From positions 9,234-73,233 of the forward strand of contig NZ_CAJTLL010000004.1 of NCBI RefSeq assembly GCF_910577135.1: a stretch of DNA of 64,000 nucleotides. The letters are read 5' to 3'. The DNA comes from an uncultured Helicobacter sp. (GTDB lineage: Bacteria; Campylobacterota; Campylobacteria; Campylobacterales; Helicobacteraceae). Positions 17,246 through 27,330 of the stretch are shown here, piece by piece. Numbering within the stretch: position 1 is the stretch's first letter; each line of letters begins with the position of its first letter. Made by a program: the position numbers and the translations under genes. The notes beneath the pieces are model-generated. The model saw only the letters and a program-made list of their open reading frames with translations. It had not been told where the DNA came from and searched no databases.

Positions 17246-17738
17246 TTTGTTTCCTTGAATAATAAAATTGAGCAATCATAGCAGAAAATATTAAATTTTA
17301 TATAAAGTTTATAGTAATAATATCAAGTTTAATGAGTTAATATATATAAAAATATTTAGTATAAATCTACTACATTTCAAGAATATGCCCTAAACTTAAT
17401 GAATTTTTCAAGACTCAAAAAAATCATTGTTTTTTTGCAATATTCTGTAACTCTATGTATAGAGTAATCTCTACTTTTGCAAAATTAAACAAAAAATATA
17501 TGCAATTACAGAAACTTATCATTAATTATAGACTTGCATTTAATGGCGAGTAATGTTATTAAATAGCTTAATAGCAAATGCTTGTAGGTGTTGGTGTTAA
17601 TACGCACGCTTAGAGTTATGGATTAATAATGCTACAAAAGTTTTTATGTTTAAGGAAATATCTTCTAATAATATGTCTCTAGCAGTATTGCCAATGCTGT
17701 TGTATTGTGCAGTTTAAGAGTGCATTAAAGCTATGCTG
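17246..17738. other. AT-rich intergenic stretch between divergent htpG and xseA
   Basis: No open frame with coding character on either strand. It contains runs of TATA-rich sequence that could hold the htpG promoter, and a small palindrome CTCTATGTATAGAG near 17450. I see no RNA gene. Confidence 0.5.
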
Positions 17739-17747
17739 TGATACAAT
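17739..17747 (+). promoter_or_regulatory. extended -10 element for xseA
   Basis: TGATACAAT fits the Helicobacter TGnTAnAAT extended -10, 37 nt upstream of the xseA ATG. The leader also contains a tandem GGAGCGG(C/T)A duplication at the ribosome site. Confidence 0.5.
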
Positions 17748-17783
17748 CGTGCAAATTTTTCAAACAGGAGCGGCAGGAGCGGT

Positions 17784-19049
17784 ATGAAAGCTTTAGCGGT
17801 GAGTGAGTTAAACGCGCAGATTAAAAGCATTTTAGAGCAAACCTTTATGGATATTCTTGTGTGTGGGGAGATTAGCAGTGTGAAGATTCACACAAGTGGG
17901 CATATCTACCTCACGCTTAAAGATGAGCATTCAAGCATTCGCTGCGTGATGTTTAAGGGAAATGCACGTAGCCTTAAAATGACGCTTGAAGTGGGGCAGA
18001 ATGTAGAGATAAATGGCGCAATTAGCGTATATAGCCCTAAGGGGGAATATCAGATTCTATGCAAAAGCATTGCTCTTGCAGGGATTGGGGAGCTTTCACG
18101 TGCGTTTGAAGCCCTTAAAACAAAGCTTAGTGCAAAGGGTTATTTTGATAGTGCGCACAAAAAGCCTCTGCCTAGATTCCCTAAACGCATAGCCTTGCTT
18201 ACATCTGCCACAGGTGCAGCAAAAGAAGATATGCTAAAGGTCGCTCAAAAGCGATGGGAAAACATACATATCACACTTTTTAATACCATTGTGCAGGGCG
18301 TGGAAGCAAAAGATTCTATCGTGCGTAATATCGCCCTTGCCGATAGCTTTTTTGGCACAAAAGAGGGCTTTGATGTGTTAATTATAGGTCGTGGTGGTGG
18401 TAGTATGGAGGATATGTGGGCGTTTAATGAGGAATGCGTAGCGGAGGCGATTTTTGCCGCAAGGACGCCTATTGTTTCCGCAGTGGGGCACGAAATCGAT
18501 ACCTTTATTAGCGATTTTGTCGCTGATATCCGCGCTCCTACGCCCTCTGCTGCTATGGAGATACTTCTGCCGGATAAAAATGAATATTTGCGTTTGCTTG
18601 ATGAGATGATGAATGCGTTTGCCTCCATACTGCAGAAGCATATCACGCATAAAAGCGATATTTTAGAACAGCTAAAAGAGTATTTCCGTCTTTTTAACTT
18701 CCAATCTCAATATATGTCTAAAACTGAGCAGATTAAGACATTGCAAACAATGCTTACAAGGCAGATTGAAGTATTATTACAAGAGAAAAAGGCGCAATGT
18801 GAAAATATGGCTTTGTCTCTAAATACCCTTAAAGAGCGGTATATAAGAGCGGCGCAAAGTCAATATGAGAGGATTTATGAAGCTATAAGTGTGCTTAATC
18901 CTACATTGCTTTGTGCGCGTGGATTTGCACAGGTGAGTAAGGATAATAAGCCTATCGTGCTAGAGCAGCTAAAGCAAGGTGATACATTTTATTTAAGTGA
19001 TATAAAACACTCGATTCTAGCTCAATGTATAGAGCGCAAAACACACTAA
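17784..19049 (+). CDS. xseA: exodeoxyribonuclease VII large subunit
   Basis: 421 residues. Degrades single-stranded DNA together with XseB. N-terminal OB-fold: VSELNAQIKSILEQTFMDIL, VCGEISSVKIHTSGHIYLTL, KDEHSSIRCVMFKGNA. Catalytic core: PKRIALLTSATGAAKEDML, VLIIGRGGGSMEDMWAFNEE, AIFAARTPIVSAVGHEIDTF and DFVADIRAPTPSAAME, all signatures of the family. A coiled-coil C-terminus follows and ends with the GFAQVSKDNKP repeat-like segment. The small subunit gene xseB is not visible here. The following FAD enzyme begins 16 nt later. Confidence 0.95.
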   Translation: MKALAVSELNAQIKSILEQTFMDILVCGEISSVKIHTSGHIYLTLKDEHSSIRCVMFKGNARSLKMTLEVGQNVEINGAISVYSPKGEYQILCKSIALAGIGELSRAFEALKTKLSAKGYFDSAHKKPLPRFPKRIALLTSATGAAKEDMLKVAQKRWENIHITLFNTIVQGVEAKDSIVRNIALADSFFGTKEGFDVLIIGRGGGSMEDMWAFNEECVAEAIFAARTPIVSAVGHEIDTFISDFVADIRAPTPSAAMEILLPDKNEYLRLLDEMMNAFASILQKHITHKSDILEQLKEYFRLFNFQSQYMSKTEQIKTLQTMLTRQIEVLLQEKKAQCENMALSLNTLKERYIRAAQSQYERIYEAISVLNPTLLCARGFAQVSKDNKPIVLEQLKQGDTFYLSDIKHSILAQCIERKTH

Positions 19050-19064
19050 TAAGGTTATAGGCGT

Positions 19065-20189
19065 ATGGAAAGCAAGGATTTAGGTATATATGATATTGCC
19101 ATTATGGGCTTAGGCGTGGCAGGGAGCAATCTTGGCGCATTGCTAAAGCCCAATCTTAAGGTGATTGGCATAGATAAGAAAGATTTAAGGGGAGATTGTT
19201 TTGATGAGGGCTTTCATAAGCCTTGTGGTGGGCTACTCTCTCAAGGAGGACAAAAGGCTTTGGCAAAGCAAGGGCTTACCCTCTCTAACGCACTTTTGGT
19301 CAATCCGCAGATTTTTGCCATTAATACCATTGATTTTGGCTATCCTCACGCCTCATATATACATAAAAGCTATGTGAATATGGAGCGGCATCGCTTTGAT
19401 TTATGGCTGAAAGGGCATATCCCTAGTCATATTGATACTTATCACAGAGCGTATTTTAAGCAAATAAGGCGGGAGGGAGAGCTATATCATATCACTTTCA
19501 AGCAAGGGCAAAGTTTCTATCATTTCAAGGCGCGTATTGTGGTGGGAGCGGATGGAGCAAAAAGCCATTTGCGTCAAATGCTTTATCCCAAGCTTAAAAC
19601 AAAGAGCCTTGTGTGCATTCAGCAATGGTATAAAGAATCCAATGCCCCTATGCTTTCGTGTATTTTTGATAGGGAGCTTAGCCCGAGTTATAGCTGGAGT
19701 ATGTCTAAAGATCATTATTTTATCTTTGGTGGGGCATATTTGCATACGAGCTGTAATGAGCGATTTAAGGAGCAAATTAAGCGATTGCAAAGCATAGGGC
19801 TACATTTTGGCATACCACTTAAGAAAGAGGCGTGTTTGGTGCTGCAACCCACACGAATGCGGGATTTTGCGCGGGGGCATAGTGGGGTATTTCTCATTGG
19901 TGAAGCGGCGGGATTCATTAACGCTAGCACTTTAGAGGGCATTAGCGGGGCGTTGCATAGCTCAAGAATCTTAAGCGAGATTCTAAATAATATACAATCA
20001 AGCACAGATATTAACATTAAATCTTTGCATATACTTTATGCTAAACGCACGAGGCTCCTTGTCTTTAAAACACTCTTTAGGCATTATGCGCGTTATCCTT
20101 TTATGTTTATCCCGCTTTTAAGACGTATGATCTTGCGTATGGGAATCTTGCGTGTGCGTAGCGGCTTAAGGGATAATAAAATCATTTAA
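19065..20189 (+). CDS. FAD-dependent oxidoreductase (geranylgeranyl reductase/monooxygenase-like)
   Basis: 374 residues. Rossmann FAD site at the N-terminus (YDIAIMGLGVAGSNLGALL), the second FAD motif ARIVVGADGAKSHLRQ, and the third motif GVFLIGEAAGFINASTLEGI. The HKPCGGLLSQGGQKAL segment (PCGG) is typical of geranylgeranyl-reductase-family proteins, which reduce prenyl double bonds or act as monooxygenases; the substrate cannot be deduced. It is 16 nt after xseA and 43 nt before an outer membrane protein gene. Confidence 0.78.
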   Translation: MESKDLGIYDIAIMGLGVAGSNLGALLKPNLKVIGIDKKDLRGDCFDEGFHKPCGGLLSQGGQKALAKQGLTLSNALLVNPQIFAINTIDFGYPHASYIHKSYVNMERHRFDLWLKGHIPSHIDTYHRAYFKQIRREGELYHITFKQGQSFYHFKARIVVGADGAKSHLRQMLYPKLKTKSLVCIQQWYKESNAPMLSCIFDRELSPSYSWSMSKDHYFIFGGAYLHTSCNERFKEQIKRLQSIGLHFGIPLKKEACLVLQPTRMRDFARGHSGVFLIGEAAGFINASTLEGISGALHSSRILSEILNNIQSSTDINIKSLHILYAKRTRLLVFKTLFRHYARYPFMFIPLLRRMILRMGILRVRSGLRDNKII

Positions 20190-20232
20190 AAATGGTCGAT
20201 ATAATCAAAAGCATAACAAAAAAGGCTTATAA

Positions 20233-20916
20233 ATGATGAAAAAACTATTTCTATGTGCGAATTGCTTGTGTGTAAGTGTGGCTTATGCCGGACATAGCGG
20301 ATTCTTCATAGGTGGGAGCTTGAGCCTTAATAACACACATTACAGCGGTGTGTATAGCACACAGGATAATGGCACAACTACGCATTACCCTCATGGCAAC
20401 GATTCTCATAATGCTTTTGGCTTATCTGCGCAATTAGGGTATCAAAGGTTTAGTGCCGATGCGCGATTTGGCGCGAGATTCTATATCGAATACAACGATA
20501 ATGGCTATGCAAAGTATATTGATGAGGCAAATATAAGCCACAAAATGGATGCTTATGGCTTGGCTTTGAATGTGGATTTACTCTTTGAGCTTTTGCAGAT
20601 GAAAAATGCTACTCTAGGAGTTTTTGCCGGTGGCGGCGTTATGTTTAATACGCAGACTTTTACAAAGACGCATTATAGTATTTATCAGGAGGATTTTACT
20701 TCAGCAGCATCGCTTAAGGGTTATGGGCTAAGCGCACAAGCAGGAGTATCGCTTACATTTAATGATAAACATAGAATCGAATTAGAGATTAAGCGTAGTA
20801 ATCTTGTGAGCGATTATGATTCAGGATATATTTATGTCGGTGCACAGGCGGAATCTTTGAAACTTGAAGCGCAGGGATTCTTAAGCTATCGACTAAACTA
20901 TGCATATGTGTTCTAG
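20233..20916 (+). CDS. outer membrane beta-barrel protein
   Basis: 227 residues. A clear signal peptide (MMKKLFLCANCLCVSVAYAG, cleavage after AYA). The mature part has alternating amphipathic strands (GFFIGGSLSLNNTHYSGVYS, LGVFAGGGVMFNTQTF, GLSAQAGVSLTFNDKHRIEL) and ends in an aromatic Phe (LNYAYVF), as expected for a BAM substrate. Length and strand pattern suggest an eight-stranded barrel. The function is unknown. It is followed at once by a second, similar gene. Confidence 0.75.
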   Translation: MMKKLFLCANCLCVSVAYAGHSGFFIGGSLSLNNTHYSGVYSTQDNGTTTHYPHGNDSHNAFGLSAQLGYQRFSADARFGARFYIEYNDNGYAKYIDEANISHKMDAYGLALNVDLLFELLQMKNATLGVFAGGGVMFNTQTFTKTHYSIYQEDFTSAASLKGYGLSAQAGVSLTFNDKHRIELEIKRSNLVSDYDSGYIYVGAQAESLKLEAQGFLSYRLNYAYVF

Positions 20917-20926
20917 GAGGTGTGAG

Positions 20927-21820
20927 ATGAGATATGTATGTGTAACATCTCTTGTTAGCCTTTGCCTATGTGGAAGTGCCCTGTTTGGGAGTGATGAGGT
21001 AAGTGGAAGTATAAAAAATGGTGCGTTTTTTGCCATTGGGGGAAGCTACACGCCTCAAATACCCTATAATGTGCTCTCTCTAGTAGATTCTCAAACACAG
21101 ATAACGCGCACAGCCCTTTATGGCGGAGGTATTAAATATGGTGCAAAGCATTACTTTGGCAATGCGTTAGGATTGCGCTTGTATGTGCCATTGCAAGCAG
21201 GGTATAGTCGATTTGATGCAGGGTATAGCTCTAAAAACGCGACATTTGCTGCTTTAGGTATGGGGGGCGATATACTCTTTGATATTGGCTCATCGCGCAA
21301 AAGCATTGGTATCTTTGCTGGTGGTGAGGTAAGCTATGCATATTATTGGCTGGGTGGGAGTAATGCTAAGGGTATGCAAACTGAAGTGCATACGGGTGTA
21401 AGCCTTAATTTCAATCCGCATTTTACTTTGCAAATGGGCATTAAGCATTATATTGATAGACCCTCGCAGGCTAGACTTGCTCTAGGTTCATCGTGGCGCG
21501 ATTATGGCGCGTTTGTGGATTTTGTCTTTTCACTTGATAATAGCGATATTTCGCGCTCTTATGCCTTAAGGGAGGAAGCAAGACAAAAAGCAAAAGAACA
21601 ACAAGCTAAAGAAGAAGCCGCTAGAATCGCTGCTCATAATAGGAATATATATGCAAATGGCGGCGTGGTGTATGGTAGCTCAAATCCCGGCGGAGGTATG
21701 AGCGCGTTTTTTGGGGCATTGCTTGGTGGATTGTTGGGCAGTTCAACAAATGCTGACAATAGAGGAGGTTCATATTATTCCCCAAGGCAAAGCCCACCAC
21801 CGCAATTAAAAATGCGCTAA
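20927..21820 (+). CDS. outer membrane beta-barrel protein with Gly/Ser/Pro-rich tail
   Basis: 297 residues. Start ATG 20927 is chosen because AGGAGG sits 6 nt upstream, overlapping the stop of the previous gene; an earlier in-frame ATG lies before that site. Signal peptide: MRYVCVTSLVSLCLCGSALF. A barrel-like region ends near residue 205 (YGAFVDFVFSLDNS). It is followed by a charged helical stretch (EEARQKAKEQQAKEEAARIA) and a Gly-rich segment (NPGGGMSAFFGALLGGLLGS), resembling a glycine zipper, then a Pro-rich end. A barrel with a periplasmic or membrane-inserting extension is my inference. The stop overlaps the next start by one base (TAATG). Confidence 0.68.
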   Translation: MRYVCVTSLVSLCLCGSALFGSDEVSGSIKNGAFFAIGGSYTPQIPYNVLSLVDSQTQITRTALYGGGIKYGAKHYFGNALGLRLYVPLQAGYSRFDAGYSSKNATFAALGMGGDILFDIGSSRKSIGIFAGGEVSYAYYWLGGSNAKGMQTEVHTGVSLNFNPHFTLQMGIKHYIDRPSQARLALGSSWRDYGAFVDFVFSLDNSDISRSYALREEARQKAKEQQAKEEAARIAAHNRNIYANGGVVYGSSNPGGGMSAFFGALLGGLLGSSTNADNRGGSYYSPRQSPPPQLKMR

Positions 21821-23073
21821 TGAATACCTTTGATCCCGCTATTTTTAAGCCCACATTGCCTGATTCTGTGCTTTATATCTTGCAAACCTTGCAAAATGCG
21901 GGATATGAGGGGTATATCGTAGGTGGCTGTGTGCGCGATATGATTTTGTGCGAGATGGGGTATTCTCTTGCTTTGCCAAATGACTATGACATCGCTACTT
22001 CAGCGCTCCCGCAAGAGATAATGGCACTCTTTCCTCATACTATCCCCACAGGCTTAAAGTATGGTACGATTAGTGTTATTATAGAATCTTGTAGCTATGA
22101 GGTTACTACCTTCCGTGTTGATGGGCATTATAGTAATGCGCGTAGCCCGGATTCTGTATATTTTAGCACTTCTCTTTTGGCAGACGTGAATCGGCGGGAT
22201 TTTAGCATAAACGCCCTTGCTTATACACCGCACAAGGGGTTAATAGATATGGTTGGCGGCATAGAGGATATATTGCACAAACAAATTGTTTGCGTGGGGA
22301 ATCCTATGGAGCGTTTCAGTGAAGATGCCTTGCGGATTCTAAGGGCCTTACGCTTTAGTGCAACTCTTGGTTTTGGGATAGAATCCCACACAAAGGCGGC
22401 ATTATATGAATGCGCTGTGTCGCTAAAAAAAGTAGCAAAGGAGCGCATACGTGTGGAGCTATCTAAGCTTTTGTGTGGGGCTTATGCGCAAGATGTGCTA
22501 AGTGAGTATATATCACTTTTTGTAATAATGATCCCGCAAATCCCGCCTCAAAGTGATTTTAGTGTTTTTGAATCTTTGTGCGGGTGCGAGGTAAGGGTTA
22601 AATGGGCTTGTTTTTTGTATCCTTGCAAGGCTTGTGCCGATGGTATTTTAAGGGCTTTAAAGTTTGATAATAAGACGAGGGAGTATGTGTTGGCATTGCT
22701 TAGGCTTTATGAAATGCCTTTAGGTATGAGTGCACAGGAGCTAAAAATATTGATTGCGAATCTTGGTGGGAGAGATAAGGGGCAAAATGTGAGCGGCGAG
22801 CGTTTAATTAGCGATATACTTATGATAAAGGCGGCGCAAAAGGTGGATAGGGAGCTTTTGGAGCAATTTAGGGAAGGCTTTAATGCGATTTTAGATTCTA
22901 ACCTGCCTTTAAGTATTGCAGAACTCTGCATTAATGGTGATGATTTGCTAGATAGAGGAATGAGGGGTAAGAGAATAGGAGAGGTGCTGCAAATGCTTCT
23001 TATGAAAGTATTAAACGAGGAGATAGAGCATAAACGCCCCACTTTGCTTAGATATATCTCGAAATTAGCATAA
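21820..23073 (+). CDS. cca: CCA tRNA nucleotidyltransferase / poly(A) polymerase family
   Basis: 417 residues. The class II nucleotidyltransferase head is clear: YEGYIVGGCVRDMILCE (GGxVRD), LPNDYDIATSALPQEI (DYDIAT, the metal-binding DxD), YEVTTFRVDG, and RRDFSINALAYT followed by the GG-EDI..K region. NPMERFSEDALRILRALRFS is the family's ERxxxDxxRxLRAxRF box. This protein adds or repairs CCA at tRNA 3' ends. The C-terminus is helical and less conserved. One-base overlap with the upstream outer membrane protein gene suggests coupled translation. Confidence 0.9.
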   Translation: MNTFDPAIFKPTLPDSVLYILQTLQNAGYEGYIVGGCVRDMILCEMGYSLALPNDYDIATSALPQEIMALFPHTIPTGLKYGTISVIIESCSYEVTTFRVDGHYSNARSPDSVYFSTSLLADVNRRDFSINALAYTPHKGLIDMVGGIEDILHKQIVCVGNPMERFSEDALRILRALRFSATLGFGIESHTKAALYECAVSLKKVAKERIRVELSKLLCGAYAQDVLSEYISLFVIMIPQIPPQSDFSVFESLCGCEVRVKWACFLYPCKACADGILRALKFDNKTREYVLALLRLYEMPLGMSAQELKILIANLGGRDKGQNVSGERLISDILMIKAAQKVDRELLEQFREGFNAILDSNLPLSIAELCINGDDLLDRGMRGKRIGEVLQMLLMKVLNEEIEHKRPTLLRYISKLA

Positions 23074-23166
23074 TATTGGCTCTGCTTGATTGGGCTAAAG
23101 ATATAGCTTTTCTTTAAGAATATTTTAATAATGCTTATGATACAAATCGTTTTTAACATATTATAG

Positions 23167-23181
23167 TAATAATTATTATAA
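23167..23181. promoter_or_regulatory. putative Fur operator upstream of the TonB-dependent receptor
   Basis: TAATAATTATTATAA matches the H. pylori Fur box TAATAATnATTATTA at 14 of 15 positions. It lies 28 nt before the receptor ATG and overlaps the likely core promoter, consistent with iron repression. Confidence 0.65.
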
Positions 23182-23208
23182 TACTTTAATTTTCAAAAAG
23201 GATTTGCT

Positions 23209-25537
23209 ATGAATATATTTCTTATGCCCCCCCCCCCATTAATCTTTTCTAAAAAGCATTATAAACTCTTCTTTTACACATTAGCATTGACTACTTTAGG
23301 TTTTTGTTGGTTTTGCGGAGGAATTAGAAGATTCTCAATCTCAACTTACACAAAATAAAAAACTCAATGCCATTATCACTTCTGCTACCGGTTTTGACTT
23401 ACCGCTTAAAGATGAGCCGAAAAATATTTTGTTCATTGAAAAAGAGGATTTAGAAAATAAGGGCTATCAAAGCTTGGAACAAGCTTTGCAATATCAGCCG
23501 CTTATCATCTTTAGTGATTCTGGCTTTGGGCGAAATATCGATTTAAGAGGGCAGGGAGCTGATGCCAATCGTGCAGTGAAAATTTTGCTTAATCGTGTGC
23601 CTATCTCCCTGCTGGATACCAGCCACGGTGTGCCACCTTATAATAATATCGACATAGAGGACATTCAAAGTATTGAGGTGATTCCCGGAGGGGGAGCTGT
23701 CGTCTATGGGAATGGCACACGAGGAGGGGTGGTGAATATCGTTACTAAAGCCCCGAGTAAAGATTTTGTGCGATTGGTGCTAAAAGGCACAAGCGGCGAG
23801 GCTTTGGGGCTGCAAGGAGGAAGTCTTAGCTTAGCGGCAGGAAAGAGGGTAAGCGATAGTCTCTTTATCCGTGGTGATGTGAGCGGAAGCTACACCCCCG
23901 GCGCACGCAATACCGCTTCATTGGATAACTCCGTAAAAGCCTTTGAAAATGACAATACTACAAATACCTATGTTGCCTTTCAAGCCCTCTATACCCCAAC
24001 AGAATCAAGCAAGCTTGATTTTAACATCAACTATTCGCATTTATGGCGGAGCTATCCACGCGCATATTTTGCCTTAGCTAATTCTACGCGAATGGGGCAA
24101 AACATTACTTATTTCCCAGATAAGGCCAGAAATGAGCTAAAAAATGAGCGTAATCTCCCTCACGCCGATACATACAGAACAGAGACAGACGCCTTGCAAA
24201 CTTCACTCAATTACACACAAAAATTTAGCGAGAGCCTTAGCTTTGACGCGCTAGCTTTTTACCAATTCTCCTTATTAAGATATACCAAAGATAGTTATAT
24301 AAGTGGGATGTTTGTTAATAATGGCAGTGGAGGCAAGGCAGGATTCCAAAATCACGGCGGGGGCTTAAATCTCAAGCTTAAGCACAGCACACAAAACAAC
24401 ACTTTGATTGTAGGGCTTGATAATGTGCTAGAGTATTCTCAAAGGCGGAATCTAACCGACCATATCATTACTATTCCCGCAGGACAAACTCCCACGATAT
24501 ACGACTATGCGGCAGATGTGAATAACACTGCACTAAAGCTTTCTAACTCACTCTATGTCTATGATACCTATGCTTTTAGCGAGAGATTTGACTTAAGTGC
24601 GGGAGCGAGAGTGGAGTATTCAAACTATTGGACAGATAATAATCAAGAGTATGCGAGTGTGTGCAGTGGTATGTTATGCAATTCTATGCCTACAATGTAT
24701 CCAAGCTTAAATCAAAGCGAAAAATTTAGCCTACACAGACAGCGATTAGGCTATGCCGCAGAGATTACGCCTAACTTGAAATACAGCGATACGGGCAATA
24801 TCTATGCTAAGGCGGAGCTAGGATTCATAAGTCCTAGTGCATATCAAATGATTAATGCAGACCCTAATTCAAGCACAAATAGTGGGCGACCAAGCGGTGG
24901 AATCTATCTCAATGAAGCTAATGGCGTGAGACCAGAGCGATACCTCACAGGCGAAATAGGCTTTAAAGATGAGCCAAGCTTTAGTTATTTGCAAGCTGCA
25001 CTTTTCTATACACATACCTTTGATGAGATTTTTGTAAATCAAATCCAACACGGCACGGCTTATACATATAGTAATCTCGGGCAGACGCAACGTGCGGGGC
25101 TAGAATTCATCGCAAGTCAAAGACTTTTTGCGACTGAATGGCTTAGGCTAAGTGAGGGGGTAAGCTATATATGGACAAATATTTTCAAGTCAAATGGTGC
25201 TACTGCCGCACTCAAAGGCAAGAATGTCCCTTATGTGCCAAGCTTAAAGCTCACTTTTAACATCGAGGGCGATATTTTTAGGGCTTCAAATCAATTTCTC
25301 ACGCTCTTTTTAAACAATGCCTATTTTTCCCAAAGTATCGATTCCACAAGCAAGACAATGAATAAAAATGGCTATGTGCTAAGCGATTTAGGGCTTATGT
25401 ATGGTATAAAAGATATAAAGGTAAATGTGGGCGTTCGAAATCTGCTTGATTCTTGGTATAGCACTTATCAAGTGTTTCCAAACTACTATCCGGGATTTGG
25501 CAGAAGCTACTATGCAGAGCTGCGATATAGCTTTTAA
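23209..25537 (+). pseudogene. TonB-dependent receptor, frameshifted at its signal peptide
   Basis: Outer membrane receptor for an iron complex or similar ligand. From ATG 23209 (AAGGA upstream) the frame reads a signal peptide ending ...YTLALTTLGF, then runs out of frame. The mature protein (EELEDSQSQL onward, about 740 residues) is one frame over. Removing one T from T5 at 23301-23305 gives TLGFVGFA followed by EELEDSQ, a normal cleavage site. The plug domain is well conserved (NIDLRGQGADANRAVKILLN, IEDIQSIEVIPGGGAVVYGN, RGGVVNIVTK) and the barrel ends in YAELRYSF. A C11 tract lies at codons 7-10, so expression may be tuned there as well. In this sequence the gene cannot make an exported product. 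Confidence 0.85.
23227..23237. repeat. C11 homopolymer tract at the start of the TonB-dependent receptor
   Basis: Eleven C right after an internal ATG at codon 6, encoding Pro4 in front of the signal-peptide charged region. C11 is the length that keeps the signal peptide in frame. Confidence 0.85.
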
Positions 25538-25569
25538 CAGCTTTATGATTGTCTATCTACCTTGTCTAT

Positions 25570-25632
25570 TATGCCTTTGCTATTGCAGCTAAAGCTGCTG
25601 CATTCGCACGAAGTGCCAATCCATACTTGTAA
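25570..25632. repeat. dispersed intergenic repeat, copy 3
   Basis: TATGCCTTTGCTAT...CTAAAGCT...GCATTCGCACGAAGTG CCAATCCA, aligned with copy 1 at 2724-2788. The remaining part of the 25538-25829 gap has no gene I can support. Confidence 0.6.
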
Positions 25633-25829
25633 AGCAAAGCTTCTTCAGATGAAATCTCGCAAGGGTAAAAGGTTTTGTTTTACACAGTGAAGCCCTGCAA
25701 AACGAAGTTTCTTTAGGTATAGGTTCTCTAGTCTATTTTTCTCCCCATAAGTGAGGTATATCCTCACTCATATAAAAATAAAATAGGCACGATAGTGCAT
25801 ACCTCTTAAAGCGTCGTAGGGGTGGGGGA

Positions 25830-25881
25830 TTTATAAGGGGGAGGGAGCGACTTCGCAATTCAAGCCCCTCCCCCTTATAAA
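25830..25881. terminator. strong hairpin terminator between the TonB receptor and trpB
   Basis: A 16-bp perfect inverted repeat (TTTATAAGGGGGAGGG at 25830-25845 and its complement at 25866-25881) around a 20-nt loop, followed by an A-rich run on the plus strand. The flanking genes converge here, so it may work in both directions. Confidence 0.75.
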
Positions 25882-25964
25882 AAAAGAAAAAATTTAGAAT
25901 AGTGAATCTAAAGAGAATAACTTATGGCAAAATCTTATCTTGGCTATCAAAGCGAGTTTTGCTA

Positions 25965-27230
25965 CTACCCTTTGTCAATCCGTGTGAGCTCTGCTTGTAA
26001 AAAGCCCTTCCATTTTGCCCTATTGATAGCCTTTGTTGTGATGAAAATATCCTTATCACCGCGCCCGGAGACATTCACAATGATATTTTTATTTTTAAGA
26101 TTCTTGCAGATTTTGATAGTTGCTGCGAGGGCGTGACTAGATTCTAAAGCGGGGATAATGCCTTCATGTTTAGCAAAGAATTGACAAGCCTCAATTGCCT
26201 CTTTATCCAAAGCAGAGGTAAATTCTACCCGTCCAATCTCCGCTAAATGTGCGAGCTGCGGACCTATACCCGCATAATCTAGCCCTGCAGAAATAGAATG
26301 TGTTTGACTAAGCTGCCCGTCTTTATCCTGCAAAAAGAGGCTTTTATAGCCCTGTGCGATACCCTCACTCGCGTGAATATTATGAATCCTCTTAGCATTT
26401 GCCCCTCTCTCCTCGCCTATGCCACCGCCCTCAACGCCGATTAAACGGACATTTTTATCCATAAGATAATGCGTAAAAAAGCCCATTGAGTTGCTTCCAC
26501 CGCCTACACACGCTACCATTACATCAGGTAATCCACTAAAATATTTTTTTGTCTGCTTTTTGAGCTCCTTGCTTATCACACTTTGCAGCTCCCGTACCAT
26601 ATCAGGGTATGGATAGGGACCCAGCGCACTGCCTAATACATAAAATGTATCCTCGCTTCTCTTGCTCCACTCGCGTAATGTCTCATTCACCGCATCTTTA
26701 AGCGTCTTGCTCCCGCTACTCACACTATGCACTCGTGCCCCGAAAAGCTCCATATTAAAGACATTAGGATACTGCCGCGCGACATCAATTTCACCCATAA
26801 AAATATCGCATTCAAGCCCGAGCCTCGCACAAGCTGCTGCTGTGGCTAATCCGTGCTGCCCTGCTCCTGTCTCGGCTATCACACGCTTTTTTCCCATATA
26901 TTTTGCTAGAAGCGCCTGTCCTAGCGCGTTATTAATCTTATGTGCTCCTGTGTTTGCCAAGCCTTCAAACTTCAAATAAATATTATTTTTGAGGACTTTT
27001 GAGCTATTTTGCGCATAAATAAGCGGTGTAGGGCGTCCCACAAAGTTTTTAAGCAAAAATTTTAACTCTTTTTTATACGCCTTACTGGTAAAAATATCGC
27101 GATACGCGCTTTCTAGTTCCTTAAATGCAGGAAGCAAAATCTCGGGGATATACTGCCCACCAAAGGCGTGGACACCATTTTTTCCCTCGCCAAAATAGCC
27201 CTTTTTAGATTTTGTAAATATTTTTGCCAT
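25965..27230 (-). CDS. trpB: tryptophan synthase beta chain
   Basis: 421 residues. PLP enzyme joining indole and serine. The PLP lysine is K98 in LANTGAHKINNALGQ; ETGAGQHG, LGSALGPYPYPDMV, VACVGGGSNSMGFF (phosphate loop) and SAGLDYAGIGPQLAHL are all present. The ATG at 27230 starts MAKIFTKSKKGYFGEG, matching the usual TrpB N-terminus. It is arranged head-to-head with trpA, 138 nt apart, instead of the normal trpBA operon; the other trp genes are not in the window. Confidence 0.96.
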   Translation of the reverse strand: MAKIFTKSKKGYFGEGKNGVHAFGGQYIPEILLPAFKELESAYRDIFTSKAYKKELKFLLKNFVGRPTPLIYAQNSSKVLKNNIYLKFEGLANTGAHKINNALGQALLAKYMGKKRVIAETGAGQHGLATAAACARLGLECDIFMGEIDVARQYPNVFNMELFGARVHSVSSGSKTLKDAVNETLREWSKRSEDTFYVLGSALGPYPYPDMVRELQSVISKELKKQTKKYFSGLPDVMVACVGGGSNSMGFFTHYLMDKNVRLIGVEGGGIGEERGANAKRIHNIHASEGIAQGYKSLFLQDKDGQLSQTHSISAGLDYAGIGPQLAHLAEIGRVEFTSALDKEAIEACQFFAKHEGIIPALESSHALAATIKICKNLKNKNIIVNVSGRGDKDIFITTKAINRAKWKGFLQAELTRIDKG

Positions 27231-27330
27231 TCACATACCCTTTGTAAAAAATTCCCCAGATTCTAAGGAAAAATATATGAGATTTACTTTAAATGCTCGC
27301 AGTTTTTCTGCAAAATGTGCCGCTAAAATA

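Noticed and set aside
17246..17783. CIRCE or HAIR heat-shock operator upstream of htpG
   Set aside because: No TTAGCACTC-N9-GAGTGCTAA or CTTGAGT-N7-ACTCAAG match close enough to report.
23429..23431. TTG as start of the TonB-dependent receptor
   Set aside because: It would remove the signal peptide; the true start with a signal peptide is at 23209, separated by a frameshift.
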